From NCBI RefSeq assembly GCF_000003855.2, contig NW_003101682.1:311178-375177 (forward strand): 64,000 nt of DNA, given 5' to 3'. A program made the translations under genes and the position numbers. The stretch comes from Blastomyces gilchristii SLH14081. Taxonomy: Eukaryota; Ascomycota; Eurotiomycetes; Onygenales; Ajellomycetaceae. The number at the start of each line of letters is the position of its first letter. The first letter of the stretch is position 1. Positions 33,997 through 43,437 of this stretch are shown in pieces. A model generated the notes under the pieces. It was not told the origin of the DNA and made no database searches. It saw only the letters and a program-made list of their open reading frames with translations.

Positions 33997-35389
33997 ATGA
34001 CCATTCCAATCAGCATACCACAGTTCGAATATGCCCCGGTGAAGACGACATGGCTGACGCGCGACGTGCTTCTTTTCGCCAACTCAATTGGCTGCGAAGC
34101 AAGGAATGGGCTTCATTTTCTTTATGTACGCATTATATGATATAGGATATCCCAATTGAAAAAAATGAAAATGAAAAGAAAAAAAAAAAGAGAGTAATAC
34201 CATTCCTGATGCTAATTCTGACTCTCAGGAACTACACCCAAATTTCCAAGTCTTCCCCACGTATCCCATTGTGCTAAGTATGTCATCTTCTTTCCTTGCC
34301 TACGGAGATAATCTATATATCATATATTAAATGCCAGTACCAGCCTTCAAGCACGCCGATGTAGACACCGTTGACTTCCTCGCGCGAAATGCGGCGCGAA
34401 CCTTACCTCCCGGCTGCCCCAAATTAGACTGGGGTGTAGCCGTCGATGGGAGGCGACGGATGGAGTTCCTACGGCCCCTTCCGCCATCCAGCGACGGGAA
34501 TACGTGGGAGATCCATTCGAAAGTCCTAGGAGTGTTCGATAAGGGCGTCGGGAAAGGAACTGTGATGGAGATGGAGCATGTGCTAAAGCAACGGGAGAGT
34601 GGGCAGGTGTATACTCGCGCTTGGGAGAGTGCATTCTTCAAGGGAACCGGCGGTTGGGGCGGGGAGAGAGGTGAAGGCTGCCCCTTTCCAGTTTCTTTCT
34701 TTCTTTCTGCTAGATTTCTAAGGCCCATTGGTTCTACTTTTACAGTGTGGTGTGGAATGCCGGATACATGGATGACAGAAAGCTTTGCTTTTACTAATTG
34801 AGAGAACTTCCAGGTCCGAAAATTAAGGGGTACCCTCCTCCAAGTCCAGCAAGAGAGCCAGACGCAGTGTCAACCTTCCAAACTAACACAGAATCTGCAC
34901 ATTTGTATCGGTAAGACATCCTATTGCTGCTTCTTTACCTGAGCACTTGGAGCCTTGGTTGTATTTTAGGTAATGTCTCTAAGCACTATCATTTTCTACG
35001 AATTTAGACTGAACGGCGACTACAACCCGCTTCACGCCACTCCGGAGTCCGGGAAAGCGCTGGGATATGGTGGTATAATCATGCATGGACTCTTCAGCTG
35101 GAACGTTGCAGCCAGAGAAGTGTTATCTCGGTTTTGCGGTAGTGAGGGCTGGCGTCTTCGCGACTTTGAAGCGAGGTTCGTAGCACCCGTTAAACCGGGG
35201 GATAAGCTGCATATCCTCATGTGGGATATGGGGTTGTGGAAAGGAGCAGCAGCCGTAGACCAAAACGCCGAAAGACTGCGAGAGGTAAGATTTGTGGTGA
35301 AGGTTGGTGACAGGGTCGTATTGTCACATGGAAGAGCATTGGTGAAGGAGGATGATCAGGTAGAGGATGTAAATAAGCCTAAGTTATAG
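33997..35389 (+). CDS. Peroxisomal hydratase-2/MaoC hot-dog protein, candidate anhydromevalonyl-CoA-forming enzyme
   Basis: Five exons (33997-34125, 34229-34277, 34338-34670, 34814-34910, 35008-35389) give 329 aa, and every junction keeps the frame. The protein has a double hot-dog layout. A diverged N-terminal half (FEYAPVKTTWLTRDVLLFA...) is followed by a C-terminal MaoC half with the hydratase-2 motif YRLNGDYNPLHA, then GYGGIIMHGL. The catalytic Asp and His of enoyl-CoA hydratase 2 are therefore present. The last three residues are PKL, a PTS1-type peroxisomal signal. The paired GATA-type sites upstream and the SidA/SidI/SidF neighbours argue for a siderophore role. In Aspergillus, mevalonyl-CoA is dehydrated by SidH, a crotonase-fold enzyme; none is present here. 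I infer, without proof, that this unrelated fold does that step. An ordinary fatty-acid hydratase is the alternative. Confidence 0.85.
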
Positions 35390-35795
35390 ATGTATAAATA
35401 GTGCAGGAAAAATAACAGGCTAGGAAGGTTTAATAAAACAAAAAAAACATCTAGCAAGCAATATACATGTCTATATTAACATAAAAGACACTGCATACAA
35501 GAAAGAAAAAAAGCTCAAGTTCATCCAAGCCGCCCCATTTAATTGTGTGCGATTAACGCCCCCCGGTATATGTAATTTTTTTTTAAGTTCAAACGCAAAA
35601 CAAAAGCGGTAGGAATCATCAATAATTAATGCGTTTTCAGGTCGCCGTAGTTTCTTTGACAAAAGAGGCAACATATTTTTCGCTCCAACACTCGTTTTCT
35701 CACAAATCAACCGCCGAATGGAAAATTTATGCGAAAGCTAATGATGTGTTTCCTCTAAAAACTGGTTCCAGAACGTCATACTAGGTACCGATTTT
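35390..35795. other. Convergent 3' intergenic region (MaoC/SidA)
   Basis: Short A/T-rich stretch between two convergent genes. Nothing beyond 3' UTR sequence is apparent. Confidence 0.5.
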
Positions 35796-37383
35796 CTAAA
35801 GCCGTGCGTAATCTGCACCTCGTTTACTGCAAGCAAGTATAGAATCAAGCAGTTCGCTGCTGCGTACCGCAAGGATTGATAGAAGACTGTCGCTCAACTG
35901 CACAAGATTAATTGTCAGTACAAAATCGGGATGGAAATCCAATTTTCTTTCTTTTTTTTTTCTTTTGGGGGGGGGGGGGATTTAACATACACCATGGCTG
36001 CTTTCACAACACCCCTGGAGCCAGATACCAGCATCACGTTTGATTTTTCCTTGGTGAAACCGTAACCGATAGTCCCGATCTGTTTGGAATTTGTCTCCAT
36101 TTGCTGGAGCCTCAACAATTTGTACCAAGGGTTTGAGCATCGTAGCAATTGGGTTACGTTTATATCCCGTAGCAAGAACCACTAAGTCATATACCTCGCC
36201 CGAGGATTCGACCTGCCCAGATTGTGTGTCCTTGAGCCGAAGCTCTACCTGATTGTTTGGCAATTCCTCCAAGCCCACAACCTCGCGGCTGGTAACCAGG
36301 CGAAGTGGCCAATTAGAAGGGTTGGGATCCAGGACTTTCTGGCGATATAACTTGCCATATACTGATTCTAGAAGTGGCAGTCGGACAACACCGTAGTTGG
36401 TTGCCTTGTTCTCGAGAAGAGACTGTTGACGTGCTGAGTGGTTTAAAGAATAAAACTTATCGACACTGCGTGGGTCGAAAATTTCATTGACACTGTCGAA
36501 TTTGAGAGTCATGTTAGAGTTTTTTTCCTGTCAACATTAAAGGTGGGAAATTGGCTTACAATGGGCTGTCATCGCTGGGCTTTAGTGCCGAAGCTTTCGT
36601 AATGAGGGTGACTTTAGAATTGGGATATCTCGATTGTATGTCCTCGGAAATTTCCACTGCGCTCTGGCCCCCACCAACGACGGCAAAACGGTAAGAACCA
36701 TTTCTTTCTTGGAGAAGCTTTTGTACAGAATATAGATAGATAGAGGAATGGATAACAGTTTTGGGTAGGGGTTGCGTAGAAAGTCCCGGCGGAATTGCTT
36801 GTTCCCCTCCACTCGCCACAATGACGTGCTTGGCAGCCAGCTCTCGAAGCTTCCCGGAACGAACATCACGGGCCATCAGTTTGAAATATTCGGCAGGCCA
36901 GCCGGGCGTCGCTGCGACAGCAGTAACACTGACTACCTCTTGATTATACTGGACCCAATCGTTAAAATGGGACGCGCACCATTTCATGTAGTCATTGAAC
37001 TCTTCGCGGAAAGGCAAATGGGTAGAGAGGTTCGTGAAATGGATGAGACGGTCCTTCTGGTGTAAGTAGTTGAGGAAGGTGAAGTGAGAGCGGGGGTTTC
37101 GTAGAGTAGCTAGGTCTTTGATAAACGAAATTTGCATTTTGCTCCCGGGAAGTAACATGCCCGTGTGCCAGCCAAATTCTGGTTGCCTCTCCAAGAATAG
37201 CACGCGACGCTCAATCCCGCGGTCCCGCATAGCAATTGCTATGGCGAGGGCTGCAGGCCCGAACCCAACACAGATTATATCATGTTGAAATCCCCCATTC
37301 GAACTACTCCCCGCATTGCTGTTCTCTTGCATGATAGCCGCTTCCCGGCCGTGGGAATTGTCGTTCTTGAGTACTGTCTCCAT
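35796..37383 (-). CDS. sidA: L-ornithine N5-monooxygenase
   Basis: Three exons (37383-36560, 36492-35991, 35897-35796) give 475 aa, near the usual length of about 500. FAD motif: ICVGFGPAALAIAIAM near the N-terminus. NADPH motif: FAVVGGGQSAVEISEDI. Late motif: LVVLATGYKRNP. The joined exons give the diagnostic DDSPFVNEIFDP and, at the second junction, SSHGLSDSLLSILAVR. The ATG at 37383 (METVLKND) is the first true Met; the open frame extends upstream only without ATG. SidA makes N5-hydroxyornithine, the first committed step for all hydroxamate siderophores. Here it is divergent from sidI, with one GATA-type site between them. In Aspergillus sidA lies outside the sidD cluster; the linkage seen here recalls the Histoplasma SID1 locus. 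The second intron contains a C run (G run on plus, 35967-35979). Confidence 0.95.
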
Positions 37384-37898
37384 TGAGAAGACGATGGCGA
37401 CGTTGGTAGCGGACGTGACGGGAGTAAATGATACAGGGAGGCTCAAAGAGGGGAGAAGGATAATACAAAAGAGGAGAAGATTCTAAGGGAAGGGAAGAAA
37501 ATCAGTAGGGAATACCAAAATTTAAGAGAACTTTGTTCAAATAGGTGAAGACACCGTTCCCAGCAGATTGGCACCGCCGGGTTGGGGTATTATTATAGAA
37601 AGGCACGCATCTGTTTACCTGCGAAAGATCAGCCCACTTGTTGGGGGAAACACAACTGAGGTTGTTCTGTCCCACAACGATGAACCTTGCCAAACAAGAA
37701 AAGTAGCTAGGGATGAGACGTTGAAGTGGCCTGAAGCCTGAACACGGGGACAAAGCGGGAAACCGTTAGTCTCAGCCAAATACATGTCGTCACGGACCCG
37801 AATACGCTCCAACCTTTGCGGAGGCCGTAACGCCGAATTCGGTGTATTTCAGAGCTTGTAACGCTCCAGTGTAAATTTCGCCGATGGGACTGATAAGA

Positions 37899-37907
37899 TT
37901 ATCTGAT
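37899..37907 (-). promoter_or_regulatory. Sre1/SreA-type GATA site (ATCAGATAA on minus)
   Basis: TTATCTGAT on plus, immediately preceded by TGATAAGA, so two GATA cores face each other within 17 bp. It lies roughly midway between the sidA and sidI starts. Confidence 0.75.
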
Positions 37908-38030
37908 TGATTAGATTTCCTGGCCCACCCACCCACGAAAAGCGAAAAAGGGATTAACATCTAGGTCCACTGTACTCCGTAGCATTCCACCTGCTCACTC
38001 GGTTAAAGGAAATCCCTTTTTTGCAACTCG

Positions 38031-38038
38031 TATAAATA
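38031..38038 (+). promoter_or_regulatory. TATA-like box for sidI
   Basis: TATAAATA about 280 bp upstream of the sidI ATG at 38315. Confidence 0.35.
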
Positions 38039-38314
38039 ACAAGCACGTAATATTTGCATTTATGTGCGGTATTCGTATATCGTCGGCGGAGTAGCGAGAT
38101 CGGAATGACTTCGGAAGGTTTCGTTTCTCGCCCTGAATCCGAACCAGCTGTATGGGACGGGCTGGACTGGTCGCATTACTTCATAACGGGTTCCAGCAAT
38201 TTCTAAAAAAGAAAAGAATATAATATATGCTAGGGTTTATCAAAGTGGACTTCTGTTCTTCGAAGCATTTGGCGGCATGTTTAGTGTCGAGTATTCAATG
38301 CCCAATTGTCAATA

Positions 38315-40220
38315 ATGGCGACTATATCGAATGATACGCCTCTCTGGAGGCTGCAACAGACATTAAATCACATCCTGCCGCAATCCGTTCACAAAGATGA
38401 AGAAAACCTAGCTATCGTTCACGGACCCACCCAGCCAGCGCTCTGGGAGATGACATTAGGCGAATTGTTAGAATTCCAGTGTTTGCGGTATCGTGACTTA
38501 GAATGTGTTGTTGTTCCCTGGACGGGGGCGCGATGGACGTATGGTCAACTCGAGCATGAGAGTAGCCGCCTTGCGCGTGGCCTTTTGGCAAAAGGAATTC
38601 AACGCGGAGATAGAATTGGGGTTATGGCAGGCAATTGCGAGGAATATGTGTCTCTGTTTTTCGCCGCTGCCCGGGTTGGCGCAATCCTGGTAGTCATCAA
38701 CAACACCTATACGCATGCTGAGTTGATGTATGCTCTTAACCACACAGGTACGTTTTTGTTGCCTTTTCTCTTGATACGTTTCCTTAAAATCTAGGCCATA
38801 ATGACTGATGGGTAATAGCGTGCAAATTGCTCTTCATTGTTCCTCGGATCGGCCGACACGATCTTGAGAAGGCATTGGAAGACCTTGACTCTCCCGATAT
38901 TTCACAACGACTTCCAAGTCTTGAGGAAACGGTGATGATTCAAGGGCACTTTAGAAACTTCGGAACATATGAAGATGTTGTTCTTGCCGGAAACTCCGTT
39001 CCCTTGAATGCGGTTCAGCGACGACAAGACACCTTATCGCCATTCGACGTCTGCAATCTGCAGTTCACGAGTGGTTCAACTGGAAACCCAAAAGCTTCCA
39101 TGCTAACACATCAGTGAGACTGCTTTTTCCTTGCGTTGAATCAATTCAGAGATGCTGATTTATGCATAGCAATTTGATCAATAACTCGCGATTCATCGGT
39201 GATCGGATGGACTTTACTCAGTACGACATACTCTGCTGTCCGCCACCATTATTTCATTGTTTTGGGCTAGTCCTAGGGCTCCTCGCCTGCATCACGCACG
39301 GGTCCAAGGTCGTGTATCCAGCCGAAACCTTTGACCCCGAAGCAGTATTGAGAGCGATATCAGAGGAGAGGTGCACTGCACTACATGGAGTGCCCACAAT
39401 GTTCGAAGCAATCTTGGCACTCCCAAGACCCGATTCATTTGACTCCTCACAACTCCGGACAGGCATCATCGCAGGTGCGCCAGTGCCGCGGTCACTTATG
39501 AAACGGCTATGGAATGAGCTCAATATGACTGAGTTCACGAGCAGCTATGGGCTGACCGAGGCTTCTCCAACATGCTTCAACGCATTCACCAGCGACTCAA
39601 TTGATACCCGGCTCACGACCGTCGGCAAAGTGCTACCGCATGCTAGGGCCAAAATCATTAATCCCGAAACAGGGGAGACTGTGAAAATTGGGGAGCGAGG
39701 AGAACTCTGTATGTCTGGCTATCAAGTTCATAAAGGATACTGGGACAATCCAGAAAAATCTGCCGAGACATTGCTAGAAGATGAGGATGGCACGATTTGG
39801 TTGCGGACTGGTGACGAGGCGGTGTTCAATTCAGATGGGTATTGCAGCATCACCGGGCGCTACAAGGACATCATTATTAGGGGAGGAGAAAACATCTATC
39901 CTCTCGAAATTGAGGAACGCCTCACAGCACATCCAGCTATCTCGCGAGCTGCAGTGGTTGGGCTACCCAATAAGCATTACGGGGAAGTTGTCAGCGCGTT
40001 CTTGGTGCTTAAAACTGGGCATACTTGCCCACCTGAGGAAGAAATAAGGAATTGGACGCGGCAGACGCTCGGAAGACATAAGGCTCCCAAGCATGTGTTT
40101 GTGTTTGGCTTGGATCCAAGACTCCCGGCGGATATGCCACAGACTGGAAGCGGGAAGATTCAAAAGCAAATACTAAGGGATCTGGGAAAGAAATTGGTTG
40201 AGGACTGGCGTGCAGGTTAA
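38315..40220 (+). CDS. sidI: Mevalonyl-CoA ligase (acyl-CoA synthetase) SidI
   Basis: Three exons (38315-38747, 38819-39113, 39170-40220) give 592 aa, matching SidI length. ANL-superfamily motifs: P-loop QFTSGSTGNPKASM, YGLTEASPT, WLRTGDEA, YKDIIIRGGENIYPLEIEE and a catalytic Lys in QTGSGKIQKQILR. SidI converts mevalonate to mevalonyl-CoA for fusarinine-type siderophores in A. fumigatus. Residues 12-20 read RLQQTLNHI, close to the PTS2 peroxisomal signal (R/K-L/V/I-x5-H/Q-L/A), with Ile in the last place. There is no C-terminal PTS1 (it ends DWRAG). The ATG at 38315 is the first Met; the frame is open slightly upstream without ATG. It shares a promoter region with sidA and is convergent with sidF. 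Confidence 0.92.
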
Positions 40221-40516
40221 CGCATATATAATGTACTGTACATGCATACACACTTTATAGACCGAAAGTATCCAGTATCGTCCAAAGTAGAACTTATCTC
40301 AGGATTTCAAACAGGTCTCTGTCTTCAAAACGAGACAATCCGAAGCCAGACGCTCCAAAGTTTGAGGCTGGGTGAGGCTGATAACTTAAGTTAATACTGA
40401 TTACATAAACGGCAACTTTTTTAAAGAGATCTCGGGATGGAGACAGAGCAGAGAACAATAAATCACATAAATCTATTTAACCATAATTCAATCCCAGCCT
40501 AACAGCCTTACGAATC
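40221..40516. other. Convergent sidI/sidF 3' intergenic region
   Basis: Just under 300 bp between convergent genes. No further feature seen. Confidence 0.5.
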
Positions 40517-40954
40517 TTACAATTTACTTTTGCTCTGCTTCGCCGTCCCATTGCTAGTCACACTTCCGAAATTCACCACCTCGAAAAACCGCACCCGCTC
40601 GCACCTCACCATGGCAGACCTCTTGTGAGGCAGGTCTCCCCATTTGTGAACGTGGAAGCCATGCGCGGCATCATATCCTAACACGGGCCCATTGGCTGCG
40701 TTCGGTTCCCCGACTACACATGTCGTGCGAGGTTCATCAAGAAATATGTAATGAATCAGACTGGTCCACCATGCCGTTGCCCGATGCGGGCCGCGGAATC
40801 GCGCATCACCAACCAGCGAGTGTCGGCCACGATCCCAATCTAGGGCAGGGTAATATGTGCCCATGTGGTCCTCCTACGTCGAGAATTATGAAGTTAGTGG
40901 TCATGGCAACTGACAACAAAATCTTTTCCGGTGGGGATAGGAACAAATAAGTTG

Positions 40955-40990
<36 letters not shown>

Positions 40991-41975
40991 AAACGAACAG
41001 GGGAACAGATCATACCTTAGCCCAATAGATCTCGAAATAGGCGAAATAAGTATCGTTAAATCGCGCCAATACCGCCATCTGGTGCGGATCTTCATCGATC
41101 TTTCGCAAATATTCGCGATGCTCGTCCAGCGTACCAGTCTCTTTCCAGTTGACGGCGACTCGCGGATCATTCTGCCAAGTATGAAACAGCTGGAGATGTG
41201 TCTCATTTCTATAGTCGAGATGATCCATGGCGAAAAATTCATCTAGGTGCGGAATATACCTACTATATATCGGTGCGCCACGGGCAGGCTTTGCCGGCCG
41301 GACTGGATGTTGCGCATGGACTGGCCGGTTTGTGAGTTGTGATGTCAGAGTGTACTGAAGAGGGAAGGCTGGATATTCCGATGGCTGCTTTCTGGCACTT
41401 CCTTCAATCGATGGGACAAGCCATGCAGCCCGAGTCCCCAGTGGAGAACCTGCGCCTTGCCAGAAGGCCGCTCTAGAAACCAAAATATCCTCAATTTTGC
41501 CCAACGGCTGCGGTTGAGCCGGGCTGGGGAAATGCGTAGAAAGTCCCGTCGCATTGCATTCGGCGTATAACAGGTCCTTCTGCGCGCCCGACAGAGAAAG
41601 TCGGAAGGATTCTTCTGATGGCCTCATAGAGAAGATCGCGTAGACCATCGTCCATAGCTGGCCAACCGTTGGTGCCGACTCTCCATCCCAAGTCACAAAT
41701 GATACCATATTGCGGCAAGCCCGCGCCCAAGCGGTGTTATCTGATTCGGCTGGTAAGGTAGCCTCAGGACCGGGGATCAACTCGCTGAAGTAGAGCATGT
41801 CGTGATGCAACGGCTCCGGGGGGGGAATGGCGCCATTATTCTGATCGCTTGACAGTCGAAGTTGGAAAATCCTGCCATTAGGTCCTGAGGAAGCCTGGTA
41901 CAGTTCATATTTTGTTTTGTACGGCTCTGGAAGCCGCACGAGCGGCAAATCGCGCATCTCAGGGGAGGAGCTCAT
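40517..41975 (-). CDS. sidF: N5-hydroxyornithine:anhydromevalonyl-CoA transacylase SidF, peroxisomal
   Basis: Two exons (41975-41016 and 40873-40517) give 438 aa. The C-terminal IucB/AlcB-like GNAT acyltransferase domain spans the splice junction. It contains [28 protein letters not shown] and [16 protein letters not shown], and then [18 protein letters not shown] type segments. The protein ends in SKL, a canonical PTS1, in agreement with the peroxisomal location known for Aspergillus SidF. It transfers the anhydromevalonyl group to N5-hydroxyornithine, giving the unit that the NRPS joins. ATG 41975 is the first Met of the frame. The intron (40874-41015) contains a 33-nt A run on plus (40955-40987). 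Exact GATA-type sites lie at 42619 and 43255 upstream, and one falls inside the coding sequence at 41737. Confidence 0.93.
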
Positions 41976-42445
41976 TTTTAACGTATGATAGCCTGTATAG
42001 CTGTGCAATGATATACGGATCGTGGAAGCCTAACGGAATGAAAGAATGCAACAGCCTCAGGTTTATCCAATAAGTTTCAGGGAAGCCAGGGAGGTTGACT
42101 ATAGCAGGTGAGTTGTCGCACTGCTTGTCCCCAGCAATGCAACCTTTGAAAAAGCAGACTCCAAGCGCCATGCCGTGTAGTCGAATGCTAGGGGCTGCAA
42201 CATGATGCTCCAACCCCTCCTCGGTTCTTTTCCAAGAATACCGAGAATGTGGACTTGCAACCGACTGGTGGATGCTTCCAACGTATCCGTCCCGGTCGGG
42301 GGAAAATACAGGGGTTTCCACTCAGGGGTAAAATAGGTATTCAAGGTATATTACCATCGGTACGAAGTATTCAAATAATACAGCAATATACGGTACAGTA
42401 TCTTCCAGCCTGGCTCCAATTTTATCCATCTGGTAATCGGCAAGA

Positions 42446-42454
42446 ATCGGATAA
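42446..42454 (+). promoter_or_regulatory. Near-consensus GATA site ATCGGATAA
   Basis: One mismatch (G for A/T) to ATC(A/T)GATAA, 470 bp upstream of sidF. Weaker than the neighbouring exact sites. Confidence 0.35.
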
Positions 42455-42461
42455 GATCACA

Positions 42462-42511
42462 GCTGACAGGAATCATCACAGGAATCATCACAACTGACAG
42501 GAATCATCACA
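42462..42511. repeat. Short minisatellite of GGAATCATCACA
   Basis: GGAATCATCACA occurs at 42469-42480, 42481-42492 and 42500-42511. The larger unit CTGACAGGAATCATCACA occurs twice. It lies next to the GATA site at 42446 in the sidF promoter. Confidence 0.85.
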
Positions 42512-42618
42512 GCCCGAGCTGAGCTCATGAAACCACCCGCTCTTCGAAAGCATGATTACGGTGACAAGAGCGCTTAAAACTTCCTTGGTCTAGCCCCGCC
42601 CCTATCATCTCGGGTTCG

Positions 42619-42627
42619 TTATCAGAT
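42619..42627 (-). promoter_or_regulatory. Sre1/SreA-type GATA site (ATCTGATAA on minus)
   Basis: TTATCAGAT on plus, about 645 bp upstream of the sidF start and oriented with that gene. Confidence 0.6.
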
Positions 42628-43254
42628 CTTCTAGCAAAATGGCTTCGATTGTGTACAACGAGTAGAGTGCCATACTAACGCAGTGGAGCAAGATGATAAA
42701 CATCCCGATTTGACCCGGCTGCTACGCTAGAGTGTTAAGAAACATTTCCAGACAATAATGCAGGAACGTGATAGACACCAGTCGGCGAAGACAGAAGTCA
42801 AGCTACGAATCGTAGAGGAAAACATCCTATTCTTTCTCAATGATATTCATCAGGCTCAGTTAAGTTAAAACCTCACATTCTCGAATCTACGCAAGAACTA
42901 TCGGAGCAAGAAAGAAAACAGCAAAGATTCGAACCACCCGCTTCAATTAGCTTCATGCCGAGGAGGCTGGGCTACAGCCGCATGGTGCTTCAAGCTTATA
43001 GTTGCGGGCCTTAGAACCAGCCACCAGGAGAACAAGTTCCTGAACCCGTCGTGGCGCCATACCTGTGTCTGAATTTGGTTTGCAGAATTTCCCGGAGGGC
43101 CAGCTCCGGCGGAGCGGAAGCATACATGGAGGAAAATTTTTTCTCCAAGGCAGGGAAAAGGGCAGTAGCTTGTTGTGTCATTCCTCGGTAGCATCCACAA
43201 CAACAAGGAATGGCAAATTCCTCCTGATGATCACGCTGAAGGGGCCTGTTTTTG

Positions 43255-43263
43255 TTATCTGAT
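43255..43263 (-). promoter_or_regulatory. Sre1/SreA-type GATA site (ATCAGATAA on minus)
   Basis: TTATCTGAT on plus, about 1.28 kb upstream of sidF. It is the outermost cluster site on this side. Confidence 0.45.
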
Positions 43264-43371
43264 CAAAATAACCGAGGAGAATGGAGAATTGGCCCGCAAA
43301 TTGGGTTTGTAATATACGAGAGGATCTGTTGAAATTACCAGTGTGGGGCATCCTGTTTGAAAGGTTAAAAT

Positions 43372-43373
<2 letters not shown>

Positions 43374-43403
<30 letters not shown>

Positions 43404-43437
43404 CATACATACGTACGTACGTACGTACGTACGTACA
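43374..43437. repeat. Compound tetranucleotide microsatellite (ACAT)n-(ACGT)n
   Basis: About nine ACAT units change abruptly to about six ACGT units. The second half is self-complementary. Confidence 0.95.

Larger units (their letters stand above)
37384..38314. promoter_or_regulatory. Divergent sidA/sidI promoter region
   Basis: About 930 bp between divergent starts. It holds an exact GATA-type site overlapped by a second GATA core (TGATAAGATTATCTGAT, 37891-37907) and a TATA-like box at 38031 for sidI. No supported ORF. Confidence 0.65.

Noticed and set aside
36560..37446. Longer SidA N-terminus starting at 37446
   Set aside because: That frame begins at TTG, not ATG. The first Met is at 37383 and gives a normal SidA length.
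41737..41745. Exact GATA-type site inside sidF coding sequence
   Set aside because: Within a conserved exon and not counted as a promoter site; a chance match is expected about once per window.
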